This document shows, piece by piece, positions 7,508-15,945 of a DNA stretch of 64,000 bases; position 1 is the stretch's first letter; every line of letters begins with the position of its first letter. The notes beneath the pieces were generated by a model. The model saw nothing but the letters and a program-made list of their open reading frames with translations. It had not been told where the DNA came from and made no database searches. The DNA lies in the NCBI RefSeq assembly GCF_009768885.1, contig NZ_WSQA01000018.1:1-64000 (forward strand), in the 5' to 3' direction. This stretch comes from Sphingobacterium humi. GTDB lineage: Bacteria; Bacteroidota; Bacteroidia; Sphingobacteriales; Sphingobacteriaceae. The translations under genes and the position numbers were made by a program.

Positions 7508-8023
7508 ATGAATAAAGTATTTGCCCTTCTCGCCCTATTGATGTTCTCCTGTTTGAGCCTGATGGCTCAGGTTCCGAAAGAACTGCCTGCTTTTGCCAAG
7601 ATGGTTAACCTGAAAGATGGAACGCCTTTTAGCTCGGATTCCCTACGAACAGAAGGCCCAAATGTGCTGGTTTTGTATGACCCGGGTTGTGGCCATTGCC
7701 AAGAGTTAGGGTCAGAAATTGCTGCCGCCTTAGGGAATGTGGATAAAAAAATACACTTCTATTTTATCGCTTTACAAGGCAACCCCGAGGTGGAGGGCTA
7801 TATCAATATGTTTGCAAAGGGCTTAAAAAATAACCCTCAAGTTCATTTTATTCATGATCCTGAGGGTCAGTTTATTTTGAGCTTTAATCCGAGTAATTTC
7901 CCTTTCACTTACATCTATGATGGGAAAACCAAGCAAAAGCTTCAACATTTTAATGGGGAGAGCAAATTTAAAAAACTTGCTCCTTTTTTAGAGGTAAAAG
8001 AACCCGCAGTTAGGCCCCTCTAG
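7508..8023 (+). CDS. Exported thioredoxin-like protein
   Basis: A 171-residue protein with an N-terminal signal peptide (hydrophobic to residue 20, LMAQ) followed by a compact thioredoxin fold. Cys61-Gly-His-Cys64 in LYDPGCGHCQ is the redox pair; the cis-proline region is represented by FPFTYIYD. Bacteroidota carry many such periplasmic thiol-disulfide proteins of the DUF5106/TlpA kind. The CGHC centre resembles that of disulfide isomerases, but oxidase or reductase activity cannot be decided here. It is monocistronic, and its stop codon overlaps the stop of the converging serine hydrolase gene in the palindrome CTAG (8020-8023). Confidence 0.8.
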   Translation: MNKVFALLALLMFSCLSLMAQVPKELPAFAKMVNLKDGTPFSSDSLRTEGPNVLVLYDPGCGHCQELGSEIAAALGNVDKKIHFYFIALQGNPEVEGYINMFAKGLKNNPQVHFIHDPEGQFILSFNPSNFPFTYIYDGKTKQKLQHFNGESKFKKLAPFLEVKEPAVRPL

Positions 8024-9471
8024 TCTTTTGTTTTCAACACTTTCTCCAGCAGCTTCACGCCAATAGATTCACAGCTTAAGGCTGAGTTGGATAAAACTAT
8101 GACCACTGATTTTTCATCAGGAACTATGGCTATAAAACTCGATGAACCACCTGTTCCACCGCTGTGGTGGAAATAGATTTGATCTTCTACCATATTCATG
8201 TGCCAAGCCAAACCGATGTCGGTATTGGGTGGGTTGAAATAGGTGAATTGTAAGGTCTGTGCCATCGCACGTTGTATGTCTGTTTCCGGGAATTTTAACT
8301 GGGCAATGCTATAACGTAGCAGGTCGTCCATGGATGTTTTAATAGCACCCGCACCAGCCATGGCTTGAAAGTTCCAGAAAGGGACTTCCTTTCCGGTTTT
8401 ATCATGCGGTTTCGCGATGTTTTTATTTTTAGGATCTATTTTATCGGAGGAAGCCGTCATTTCCAATGGGGTAAACAACTGCTCTTTCATCACCTGCATG
8501 AAAGGTTTTTTATAGATGATGCTGATCAATTCGCCTAATAGTCCAAACCCTAAATTGCTGTACTCGTAGGCAGTTTCAGGTTCGCGGTTAAGTTTAGCGT
8601 CTTTTAAATAGCTGAATAAGGCCTTACGATCGTATATAGCATATGGGTCAGCATCTTTAAACTTAGGCATTTTACCGATGTTTCCAGGAAGTCTTGGTAG
8701 ACCGGAGGTATGGTTGGCCAACATTTTAAAGGTAATTTTCTGGATATCCGGATTTTGTGCGACCGAGTCTGGTAAAAACTTAGCGATAGAATCATCCAAT
8801 GCAATGGTACCTTTGTTAACCAACTCGGCCAACAGCGTGGCGGTCATGGTTTTGCTGATGGACCCTATTTCATAAATGGTATTCCCATCGGGTAAAGTGC
8901 CATTGCCCGGTGCTGTTTCGCCATAGAAAAAGCTGTTTAATTTATTCTTATGGATGACAGCTACGGCCAGCGATTGTGCATGTTGCTGTTGCACATAGGT
9001 GCGCGCTAAGGAGTCAATAAAAAAGTCAAGTGGATTCTTTGTTTCTACTTTAGCTAACACTTCCTCCTTTGGCTTTAGGTTTACTTGTTTCGCCTCAATG
9101 GCCTGGAACAATAAACCTGTATACTGCATGTTAGCGTCTATGCTTAGCACCATACCGAGGTCGGTACTTTCGAAACTTAAGCGATATAGAGCTGCCCCTT
9201 TGCTGAATTTTTCGACATTGGAGTTTTTGATTTTTCCTAAGGCATACAGATTGGTTAAGCTGCTGCTTAAATTTTCCTTACTGATGGCTTCCTGAAAAGA
9301 AGGAGCTGCCATGGCATAGATGGAGTCGGTTTGCTGCGTATTGAGAAAGAATTCTAATTTGTTAAATACAGCTTTATTGCGTTGTTCCTCTTCCGATTGT
9401 GCGAAACTATTCGTCGTAAACACAAAGATGGCAACTGAGAGGATGCTTAAATTTTTAAAAATCATTTTCAA
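8020..9471 (-). CDS. Serine hydrolase of the beta-lactamase / penicillin-binding-protein fold
   Basis: A 483-residue exported protein. Residues 1-24 are a signal peptide. Residues about 28-135 are a DUF3887-like domain common in front of such enzymes, and 150-483 the class C beta-lactamase (Pfam Beta-lactamase) domain. Ser204-x-x-Lys207 (SISK) is the catalytic motif, YSN in YEYSNLGFG the second, and HSGG near the C-terminus stands in for the KTG box. Family members include esterases, D-aminopeptidases and cell-wall hydrolases; true beta-lactamase activity is not implied. It is the last gene of an operon with a LytTR two-component system (start 14 bp after the regulator's stop), which suggests a cell-envelope role. 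Confidence 0.9.
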   Translation of the reverse strand: MKMIFKNLSILSVAIFVFTTNSFAQSEEEQRNKAVFNKLEFFLNTQQTDSIYAMAAPSFQEAISKENLSSSLTNLYALGKIKNSNVEKFSKGAALYRLSFESTDLGMVLSIDANMQYTGLLFQAIEAKQVNLKPKEEVLAKVETKNPLDFFIDSLARTYVQQQHAQSLAVAVIHKNKLNSFFYGETAPGNGTLPDGNTIYEIGSISKTMTATLLAELVNKGTIALDDSIAKFLPDSVAQNPDIQKITFKMLANHTSGLPRLPGNIGKMPKFKDADPYAIYDRKALFSYLKDAKLNREPETAYEYSNLGFGLLGELISIIYKKPFMQVMKEQLFTPLEMTASSDKIDPKNKNIAKPHDKTGKEVPFWNFQAMAGAGAIKTSMDDLLRYSIAQLKFPETDIQRAMAQTLQFTYFNPPNTDIGLAWHMNMVEDQIYFHHSGGTGGSSSFIAIVPDEKSVVIVLSNSALSCESIGVKLLEKVLKTKD

Positions 9472-9485
9472 AAATACAAAACTAA

Positions 9486-10229
9486 TTACAAACCAATAAC
9501 CTGTTTCAAACGGGCATATCCGGATTTGGAGATGTTGACTTTTCCACCGCTGCTTAAGGTGGCGATGTAACTGTCTTTTTCCATCGGTTCTATCTTTTGC
9601 AGTAATTCTACGCGAACAATAAAGGAACGGTGAACGCGGACAAACTGCTTGTTGTCAAGCTGTTTCTCGAAGGAACTCATGGTTTTGTTTTTCAAATACA
9701 TGCCATCGTTGGTATGGATCTTCACATAATCGTCGTAAGCTTCCAGGTAGTTGATCTGTTGAACAGGAATAATTTTGATCTGTGATCCTGTTTTTACGAC
9801 AATTCGCTCTAAGGACTCCTCTTCGGCGAGGGATTCCTGCAATTTCTCGGTATCTAGTTTTGGTTGGGTATTCGATTGAAAGGCCGACTTGAACTTATCG
9901 ATGGCTTTTTCAAAACGATCAGGGCGGATAGGCTTTAACAAATAGTCAATGGCATTTTTCTCGAAAGCCTTTAAAGCATATTCATCAAAAGCTGTTGTGA
10001 AAATAATATGCGGGTGGCTATCGAGTAATTCTAGCATTTCAAAGCCCGTAAGTTTGGGCATTTGTATATCTAAGAAGATCAGATCAGGCTGGTGTTGCTG
10101 TATGGCTTTCACCCCTTCAAACCCATCGTTGCATTCGGCTAAAACCTGGAATTCAGGATGCTGTTGTAAATATTCCAAGACCATGCTGCGTGCTAGGGGT
10201 TCATCATCGATGAGGATCGTCTTTATCAT
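9486..10229 (-). CDS. LytTR-family response regulator
   Basis: A 247-residue cytoplasmic regulator. Residues 1-120 are a receiver domain with the acidic pocket Asp8-Asp9 (TILIDDEP), the phospho-acceptor Asp in LIFLDIQMP and the conserved Lys in YLLKPI. A short linker is followed by a LytTR DNA-binding domain from about residue 140 (IKIIPVQQINYLEAYDDYVKI, ending in SKSGYARLKQVIGL). Its ATG overlaps the stop of the kinase gene (ATGA at 10226-10229), so the two are translationally coupled. Targets are unknown; autoregulation of this operon is a common pattern. Confidence 0.95.
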   Translation of the reverse strand: MIKTILIDDEPLARSMVLEYLQQHPEFQVLAECNDGFEGVKAIQQHQPDLIFLDIQMPKLTGFEMLELLDSHPHIIFTTAFDEYALKAFEKNAIDYLLKPIRPDRFEKAIDKFKSAFQSNTQPKLDTEKLQESLAEEESLERIVVKTGSQIKIIPVQQINYLEAYDDYVKIHTNDGMYLKNKTMSSFEKQLDNKQFVRVHRSFIVRVELLQKIEPMEKDSYIATLSSGGKVNISKSGYARLKQVIGL

Positions 10230-11266
10230 GATTGTGGTATTCTTAATGTGGAAATAAATATGTGTTCGTGTGTTTCTGTTTGTAAAAGGTCGGTGCGGCT
10301 AAATAACAGGTACAAGCGTCGTTGTATGCTAGATAAACCAAAACCTGTCCCTTTTTTCTGTTCGGTTTGATCCGTCTCAAAGGGGTTGCTGATTTTGATG
10401 GTCAGCATTTGCTCGTCTAAAGTTAATTGTATTTTTATTAAAACTTCCTCTGTTACGTTATATAATCCGAATTTTATGGCATTTTCTACTAAAGGCTGTA
10501 GAATCATAACGGGGATTTTGCTGCTTAATACATAGTCATCAAATTCAAACTCTGTGGATAAGCGATGACCGAAACGAACCTTTTCGATATCTAAGTATAG
10601 CTTCAGGTGATTGATCTCTTCTTCCACCGTGGTAAATTGCTTCTCATCTTTACGCATAGTGCCCCTGAGAAAGTCGGATAATTGAAAGACCATATTGCGG
10701 GCTTCATTAGGTTTGCTACCTATGAGGGCAATAATGGAGTTTAAACTGTTGAATAGGAAATGGGGCTGAAGCTGTTGCCTTAAATTGTAAAGCTCTGCAT
10801 CGCGGACCATCCGCTCACTTTCATCTTTGCGACGTTTGTTTTCCAATAGCTCCTCCTGTATGTTCCAAAAGATATTGATGATCATGACGCAGGTGATAAT
10901 CAAGAAATTTATTACAAACCGGAAGGGTAGACTGAACGTGAGGTAAATAAGATCCTCATTCGGTAGGAATTGGATAATGAGAAAACGCGTAATCAGGATA
11001 CTGATCAACGTATAAATGGCTGCAATGGAAAATAGCTTCCAGATGTTTTTGTTGTTAGGCAAATAGTACTGCAAGGAGCTATAGACCAAGTAGGTGATGC
11101 CCGTAATGGTTAAAGCACTAATGATAGCATCATACAGTGCAGCATCTTTGGCCACCTTAGACCACCATAATAAGCTGTAAACTATCAAAAAGTATAAAAC
11201 ACAAATAATCCAAGAGGAAGCATGGATTACAGATCGTTTACTTTGTTCGTTAAGTGGCTTTCGCAT
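10226..11266 (-). CDS. LytS/YehU-type sensor histidine kinase
   Basis: A 346-residue membrane kinase. Four hydrophobic segments occupy about residues 15-145. A short helical linker leads to the His_kinase domain (PF06580 type) with the phospho-acceptor His in LQPHFLFNSLNSI and a C-terminal ATPase part with NAIKFG (N box) and GTGFGLSSIQRRL (G box). No large extracellular sensor is seen, so the signal is probably sensed in or at the membrane. The gene lies 8 bp after the LiaF-like gene and overlaps the regulator by 4 bp. Confidence 0.95.
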   Translation of the reverse strand: MRKPLNEQSKRSVIHASSWIICVLYFLIVYSLLWWSKVAKDAALYDAIISALTITGITYLVYSSLQYYLPNNKNIWKLFSIAAIYTLISILITRFLIIQFLPNEDLIYLTFSLPFRFVINFLIITCVMIINIFWNIQEELLENKRRKDESERMVRDAELYNLRQQLQPHFLFNSLNSIIALIGSKPNEARNMVFQLSDFLRGTMRKDEKQFTTVEEEINHLKLYLDIEKVRFGHRLSTEFEFDDYVLSSKIPVMILQPLVENAIKFGLYNVTEEVLIKIQLTLDEQMLTIKISNPFETDQTEQKKGTGFGLSSIQRRLYLLFSRTDLLQTETHEHIFISTLRIPQS

Positions 11267-11274
11267 ATAGGCTG

Positions 11275-12147
11275 TTAGCTATTTTTTATGGTTAATCCAC
11301 CGAAGATTGACGTTCCGGTAATATAGATCTTCTTATTCTCATCCGTGGTTACTTCCATAATAGGTCTGCGGTCATCCAGTTCGCCAAATACAGAGGCCAC
11401 ATTGGAGGATACACGCCAGTTGGTAGGAACGATGATTTTAGTGCTTCCGAACAGTTGAAAGGTGTCAATAACAACAGGTTGCTTTAAGTCCGCCTGTAGG
11501 AAATTCAAATTGGTACTGCCGAATATGCTGGTGATATTGCCTCCCAAGAAGTTCTTGCTTAAGATGACCTTCTTGGTGTCGGAAAAGAAGTTGTCGACTT
11601 TCAGGTAGTTCTCAAAATCGGGTTGGTAATTACGGAATCCAGTATTCTTATGCTCATTGCTAGTCGAATGAGCATAAGAATCGTTGTTTGCATTGTTGTT
11701 GTCGTTGTTATTATTTTCGGCGCTCGGCTCACCATAGCCTACGCGTTTGTCCCAATCGTACTCATCATCTTGTGGTGAGGTAGGGGGCAATTTTGGGGTA
11801 GTTCTGTTGCGGTTGATCAGGTAAAACCCGAGGATAATAGCTGCAACCGGAATAATAAAGCGACCCATGGAAAGATTCAGCTCGTTCTTTAAGAGGAAGA
11901 TACTTCCGATGGCAATTAAGATCACGGAAGATTTCTTTTCGAATTTTGAGTTTACCCCGATTACTAAGCCGATAATAATAAGGATTGTTTCCCAACCGAA
12001 GAGCCATGATGGGAATAGGTTGCCCATGTTCATGTTCTTGAATAGAATGGCCAGTCCGAAGAAAACGATCAATACCCCGGCCATGGTAGACGAGCGATTG
12101 TTTCTTGGTGGTTTTTCAGTGTTGTTGTTAGCCTGTTGGTTGTTCAT
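11275..12147 (-). CDS. LiaF-like membrane protein, first gene of the kinase/regulator operon
   Basis: A 290-residue protein with four short hydrophobic segments (residues about 20-115, of the kind called LiaF transmembrane domain or DUF5668), an Asn/Asp-rich linker (NNNNDNNNANND) and a C-terminal beta-rich domain with the pattern IFGSTNL, QLFGSTKI, SVFGELDDRR and SIFGGLTI, as in cell-wall-active antibiotics response proteins. In Firmicutes LiaF inhibits the LiaSR system under non-stress conditions. Position in front of a kinase-regulator pair suggests an analogous control role here, which is inference. A -7 box lies 29 bp upstream. Confidence 0.85.
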   Translation of the reverse strand: MNNQQANNNTEKPPRNNRSSTMAGVLIVFFGLAILFKNMNMGNLFPSWLFGWETILIIIGLVIGVNSKFEKKSSVILIAIGSIFLLKNELNLSMGRFIIPVAAIILGFYLINRNRTTPKLPPTSPQDDEYDWDKRVGYGEPSAENNNNDNNNANNDSYAHSTSNEHKNTGFRNYQPDFENYLKVDNFFSDTKKVILSKNFLGGNITSIFGSTNLNFLQADLKQPVVIDTFQLFGSTKIIVPTNWRVSSNVASVFGELDDRRPIMEVTTDENKKIYITGTSIFGGLTIKNS

Positions 12148-12175
12148 AGCGTTGCGTCATTTAATTAAGTATGCC

Positions 12176-12183
12176 CAAAAGTA
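12176..12183 (-). promoter_or_regulatory. -7 box for the LiaF-like operon
   Basis: TACTTTTG on the minus strand matches TAnnTTTG exactly and lies 29 bp before the ATG. The rest of the 270-bp divergent region (12148-12417) is AT-rich, with no clear operator. The gene at 12418 presumably starts from within it, but only imperfect -7 matches such as AAAATTTG are visible. Confidence 0.5.
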
Positions 12184-12417
12184 GAGCGAATATAAGGATA
12201 TGGCCATAGCTACTAGGTCTTCGGGGCATTTTTTTCGGTGAATGCACAGAAAAAATCGGTGAATTACTTTTTGTTTGCTTCCTAAGCTTTACAGGCTAGG
12301 CGATTAGCACTATAATATAATAATATTTTTTTTTAATAAAATTTGGATGATTGATTTTAATTATTATATATTTATAACTGAAAATAGAGGGTTAAACTTA
12401 AATTTTATACTAATCTA

Positions 12418-12756
12418 ATGGGAGATTTTGATAACAAAGAGCGTGAAGAGGTATTTTCAAAAAAGGTGAGAGCAGGTAAGCGTACTTATTTTTTTGATGT
12501 AAAAGCAACCCGCTCCAACGATTATTACGTGACAATTACGGAAAGCAAGAAACGCTTTGAGGACGGACAATTCATTAAACACAAGATTTTCTTGTATAAG
12601 GAAGATTTTGAGAAGTTTGCTGAAGGATTGCAAGATGTGGTAGAATATATCAAAGCAAACCAAGAAGTAGTAGAGAAAAGATACGAACCTAACCAAGACG
12701 ATTCTAATTTTGAAAACAACGGTCAATTAGTACAAAAGGACGATTTTTCGTACTAA
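12418..12756 (+). CDS. DUF3276 / PUR-alpha-like nucleic-acid-binding protein
   Basis: A 112-residue protein of the DUF3276 family, the Bacteroidota and Spirochaete form of the PUR-alpha fold. One PUR repeat is visible: VFSKKVRAGKRTYFFDVKAT, then DYYVTITESKKRFEDG and IFLYKEDFEKFAEGL. The spirochaete homologue (BpuR of Borrelia) binds DNA and RNA. A role in RNA or DNA binding is therefore likely; the target is unknown. The acidic C-terminal tail (QDDSNFENN) is variable in the family. It is monocistronic, with a terminator directly after it. Confidence 0.9.
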   Translation: MGDFDNKEREEVFSKKVRAGKRTYFFDVKATRSNDYYVTITESKKRFEDGQFIKHKIFLYKEDFEKFAEGLQDVVEYIKANQEVVEKRYEPNQDDSNFENNGQLVQKDDFSY

Positions 12757-12777
12757 GAAACCTGGAAACGAAATATG

Positions 12778-12803
12778 AGCCACTGTTGAAGTGGCTTTTT
12801 TTT
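12778..12803 (+). terminator. Intrinsic terminator after the DUF3276 gene
   Basis: AGCCACT, loop GTTGA, AGTGGCT, then eight T. Confidence 0.85.
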
Positions 12804-12937
12804 ATCGCGGTATTTTACCTATTTAGACCAATTATTAGCGTATTTTTCTTTCAACTAAAGAAGTTACAGCGAAAAAGAATAAGAACGATTTGTTTTTCTT
12901 AATTTCGGAACTTCACTACGTTAAATAAACATTTTTT

Positions 12938-15058
12938 ATGAACAGACTTTTACCTGTTGCTTATGTGGCCTTATTGTTTTTGACAGTAGATGCTGCCACT
13001 GCGCAAACTAAAAAATTGTCTTTTGAACAATCTTGGGGGCAGCAAGCTTCCTTAACAAAGCCTATCAGTTCGTTTCGCGACTGGGCTGATGCCTCACATT
13101 ATATTGAAAGTAGCCAAGGCAAGCTTTACCAAGTCCATATTAAAACTGGCGAAAAGCAAGCGTTTAGCTATCCTACCAATTCATCTACGACGGTTTTTGT
13201 AAAAGATAAGGATGTATTCATCAAATATCCGGATGCTGCAGCCAAGCAATTGACGCAGTCGCCGGAAGTGGATGAACAAAACCCTACGCTTTCACCCGAT
13301 GGGAAATATGTTGCTTTCACACGCAAAAGTAACCTGTATAGCATTGAAGTGGCTACCGGAAAAGAAGTGCAGTATACCAACGATGGCACAGACGTAATCT
13401 ATAATGGTTGGTCCTCATGGGTATATTATGAAGAAATTCTAGGTAGACCTACCAATTATAAAGCATTTTGGTGGTCGCCAGATAGCAAGGGAATTGCTTT
13501 TATGCGTTTTGATGATACCCAAGTGCCGATGTTCCCGATTTATGTTTCGAAAGGACAACACGGTTATTTGGAGGAAACTCGCTATCCGAAAGCTGGGGAT
13601 CCTAACCCGGAAGTAAAGGTTGGTTTTGTGAAAGTTGAGGGCTCGCCTGTGGTATGGGCAGCTTTTAACGAGAAAGATGATCAATACTTTGGAGAACCGT
13701 ATTGGAGTTACGATAGCAAGTCGATTATGGTTCAATGGATGAACCGTGATCAGACGAACTTGAAATTCTATGCTGTAAATCCGAAAGATGGCAGCAAAAA
13801 AGAAATCTATAACGAAGAGCAAAACTCTTGGATTAACCTAGATCACGCTGAACGTATTACCTACTTAGCCGATAATAAGCATTACATCTTAAAGTCAGAT
13901 AAAACGGGATGGGCACATTATTACCTGTATACCTTGGATGGTAAATTGGTAAATCCAATGACAGCCGGCGATTGGCAGGTTACTGAAATTAAACACATCG
14001 ATGAAAAAGGAAAGGTGCTTTATTTTACCGCTAGAAAGGAAAACTCGGCAACCGTAGATCTTTACCGTGTTAATTTCAATGGTAAAAACCTTAAGCGTTT
14101 GACCTTTGGTGACTATACTCACGATGTGGTGGTCGCTCCGGATGGAAAACACTTTATTACAACCTATTCCAATATCCATACGCCTTTTAAAGTGGCCTTA
14201 GTGGATAATAATGGGAAAGTAATGAAGGAATTGGCCGACAGTAAATCAGAGAACTTCGATAGTTATAAGGTTGGAAAACGGGAGTATTTCACCATTCCTT
14301 CAGAAGATGGTAAATTTAACCTACCTGTCATCATTACCTATCCTACAGATTTCGACGAGTCTAAACCTTACCCGGTTATCATGAGTATTTATGGTGGGCC
14401 AGATGCAGGTACGGTTCGGAATACATGGAAAGGTATAAATGGACAATACTGGGCTAATGAAGGTGTTGTTCAAATTGAATGTGACCATCGCGCGTCCGGA
14501 CATTTTGGTAAGCAGGGTGTCGCATGGATGCACCGTAATTTAGGTAACTGGGAGTTGGTCGATTACATTACTATTGCGAAATGGTTGAAAGCTAAGCCCT
14601 GGGTGGCCAAAGATAAACTGTTGATTACCGGACATAGCTACGGAGGCTACATGACTTGCCTGGCCTTGACCAAAGGTGCTGATTATTTCGATTACGGAAT
14701 TGCAGGCGCCCCAGTAACCGGTTGGGAACTCTATGATACTCATTATACCGAACGTTGGATGGATACACCACAGGATAATCCGGAAGGCTATAAAAACGGA
14801 TCGATCTTAAGTTATGTAGATCAATATAAAGGTACCTTACGCATTATGCATGGTGATTTGGATGATAACGTGCATATGCAGAACACCATTCAACTGGTGG
14901 ATGCCTTGACCGATCGCTCGGTTCCTTTCGAACTGATGATCTATCCGGGAAGTCGTCATGGTTTTGGACGCTCTAAGCAAGCTTATGACTTTAAGGAACG
15001 CGTAAGATTCTATTACCAATATCTATTAGAAAAGCCTGTTCCAGAGGCTATGAAATAA
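12938..15058 (+). CDS. Dipeptidyl peptidase IV (S9 family)
   Basis: A 706-residue exported prolyl dipeptidyl peptidase that removes X-Pro dipeptides from peptide N-termini in the periplasm. The signal peptide ends near residue 22 (ATAQ). A beta-propeller fills residues about 60-440 and carries the double-Glu motif YYEEILGR that anchors the substrate amino terminus, the mark of DPP IV rather than oligopeptidases. The alpha/beta-hydrolase domain holds Ser567 (GHSYGG), Asp642 (HGDLDDNVH) and His674 (SRHGFG). Length and layout match Bacteroidota DPP IV (Porphyromonas type). It has hairpin terminators on both sides and appears to be monocistronic. Confidence 0.95.
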   Translation: MNRLLPVAYVALLFLTVDAATAQTKKLSFEQSWGQQASLTKPISSFRDWADASHYIESSQGKLYQVHIKTGEKQAFSYPTNSSTTVFVKDKDVFIKYPDAAAKQLTQSPEVDEQNPTLSPDGKYVAFTRKSNLYSIEVATGKEVQYTNDGTDVIYNGWSSWVYYEEILGRPTNYKAFWWSPDSKGIAFMRFDDTQVPMFPIYVSKGQHGYLEETRYPKAGDPNPEVKVGFVKVEGSPVVWAAFNEKDDQYFGEPYWSYDSKSIMVQWMNRDQTNLKFYAVNPKDGSKKEIYNEEQNSWINLDHAERITYLADNKHYILKSDKTGWAHYYLYTLDGKLVNPMTAGDWQVTEIKHIDEKGKVLYFTARKENSATVDLYRVNFNGKNLKRLTFGDYTHDVVVAPDGKHFITTYSNIHTPFKVALVDNNGKVMKELADSKSENFDSYKVGKREYFTIPSEDGKFNLPVIITYPTDFDESKPYPVIMSIYGGPDAGTVRNTWKGINGQYWANEGVVQIECDHRASGHFGKQGVAWMHRNLGNWELVDYITIAKWLKAKPWVAKDKLLITGHSYGGYMTCLALTKGADYFDYGIAGAPVTGWELYDTHYTERWMDTPQDNPEGYKNGSILSYVDQYKGTLRIMHGDLDDNVHMQNTIQLVDALTDRSVPFELMIYPGSRHGFGRSKQAYDFKERVRFYYQYLLEKPVPEAMK

Positions 15059-15061
15059 ACA

Positions 15062-15091
15062 AAAGGCTAAGAGAAATCTTAGCCCTTTTTA
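15062..15091 (+). terminator. Intrinsic terminator after the DPP IV gene
   Basis: GGCTAAGA, loop GAAA, TCTTAGCC, then a T run. Confidence 0.85.
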
Positions 15092-15137
15092 TTGCTTCCA
15101 CCAAAAAAATTATCATCTTTGCAGTAATACAATAGCC

Positions 15138-15926
15138 ATGCTTAATTTTCTCAAAGACATTACTTTCAAAGCGAATGAAGTATTTTTTAGGGCGATCGAT
15201 ATTTTAATGCGTAATTATATTTCGATAGCCGGATTATGCTTTCTACTTTTCATTACGTCTAATCTTTCCACCTTCCTCGCGCTTTATCTTGATGGTACCA
15301 GTCTGTTTATTAAAGTAGTTTTGCTTTTAGCCTTTGTGGGCTTGTACTTTAGCTTGCAGCTCGTGTTGCTGAAGAATGCTATTACGCTGGCGAAAGGGGA
15401 GAAAAGCCCCGGCTTTTGGGGCTATGTGCCGTCCTTTTCGCAATTCGCCAATTACATCTTTGGCTTGATATTGTACAGCTTAATTACTTTGCTGGTCTAT
15501 TCCATTATGTATGTGTTGTGCTTCCCATTATTGTTCTTGGGCATAAGCATGGATACCGTACGTTATGAAGTGCATCCCTTCCTAACGGGTGTAGTGATGT
15601 TGTTTATTTTAATTCGTACCACCTTTTATCCATTCTTCATTATCGAGAATGGCTTTAATACCATCCGATCTTATAAATTCAGTTTAGCAATGACCAAGGG
15701 GAATGTGATGCGCCTATTGGTGATTATATTGGTTATTGCCTCCACGCATTTGATGCAACTGGGAGCTGAATATTTTGGGTATATGCTGGTGTCAAAGATC
15801 CTAAGCTTAGTGAATTCGTTTATTATTATCCCTGTGGTGAGTGTGGTCATGTCTGTGGTATACATCGATATGATGAAAGCCTATAAAGGCGGTTCTGACC
15901 CCTCAGTAATGGATAATATTATTTAA
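15138..15926 (+). CDS. Integral membrane protein of unknown function
   Basis: A 262-residue, strongly hydrophobic protein with about six predicted membrane segments and short loops. I see no catalytic motif and cannot name a family; the fold resembles the glycerophosphoryl-membrane or DUF4013 type only in general appearance. It starts an apparent operon with dxr (19 bp later) and rseP, genes for isoprenoid synthesis and membrane proteolysis, so a membrane role is plausible but not shown. CATCTTTG at 15114-15121 could be a weak -7 box. Confidence 0.7.
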   Translation: MLNFLKDITFKANEVFFRAIDILMRNYISIAGLCFLLFITSNLSTFLALYLDGTSLFIKVVLLLAFVGLYFSLQLVLLKNAITLAKGEKSPGFWGYVPSFSQFANYIFGLILYSLITLLVYSIMYVLCFPLLFLGISMDTVRYEVHPFLTGVVMLFILIRTTFYPFFIIENGFNTIRSYKFSLAMTKGNVMRLLVIILVIASTHLMQLGAEYFGYMLVSKILSLVNSFIIIPVVSVVMSVVYIDMMKAYKGGSDPSVMDNII

Positions 15927-15945
15927 CTTACCGAAAACAAATACC

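Noticed and set aside
8020..9471. Beta-lactamase resistance gene
   Set aside because: The SxxK and YxN motifs are shared by many esterases and peptidases; the KTG box is replaced and the gene sits in a regulatory operon with a DUF3887-like domain.
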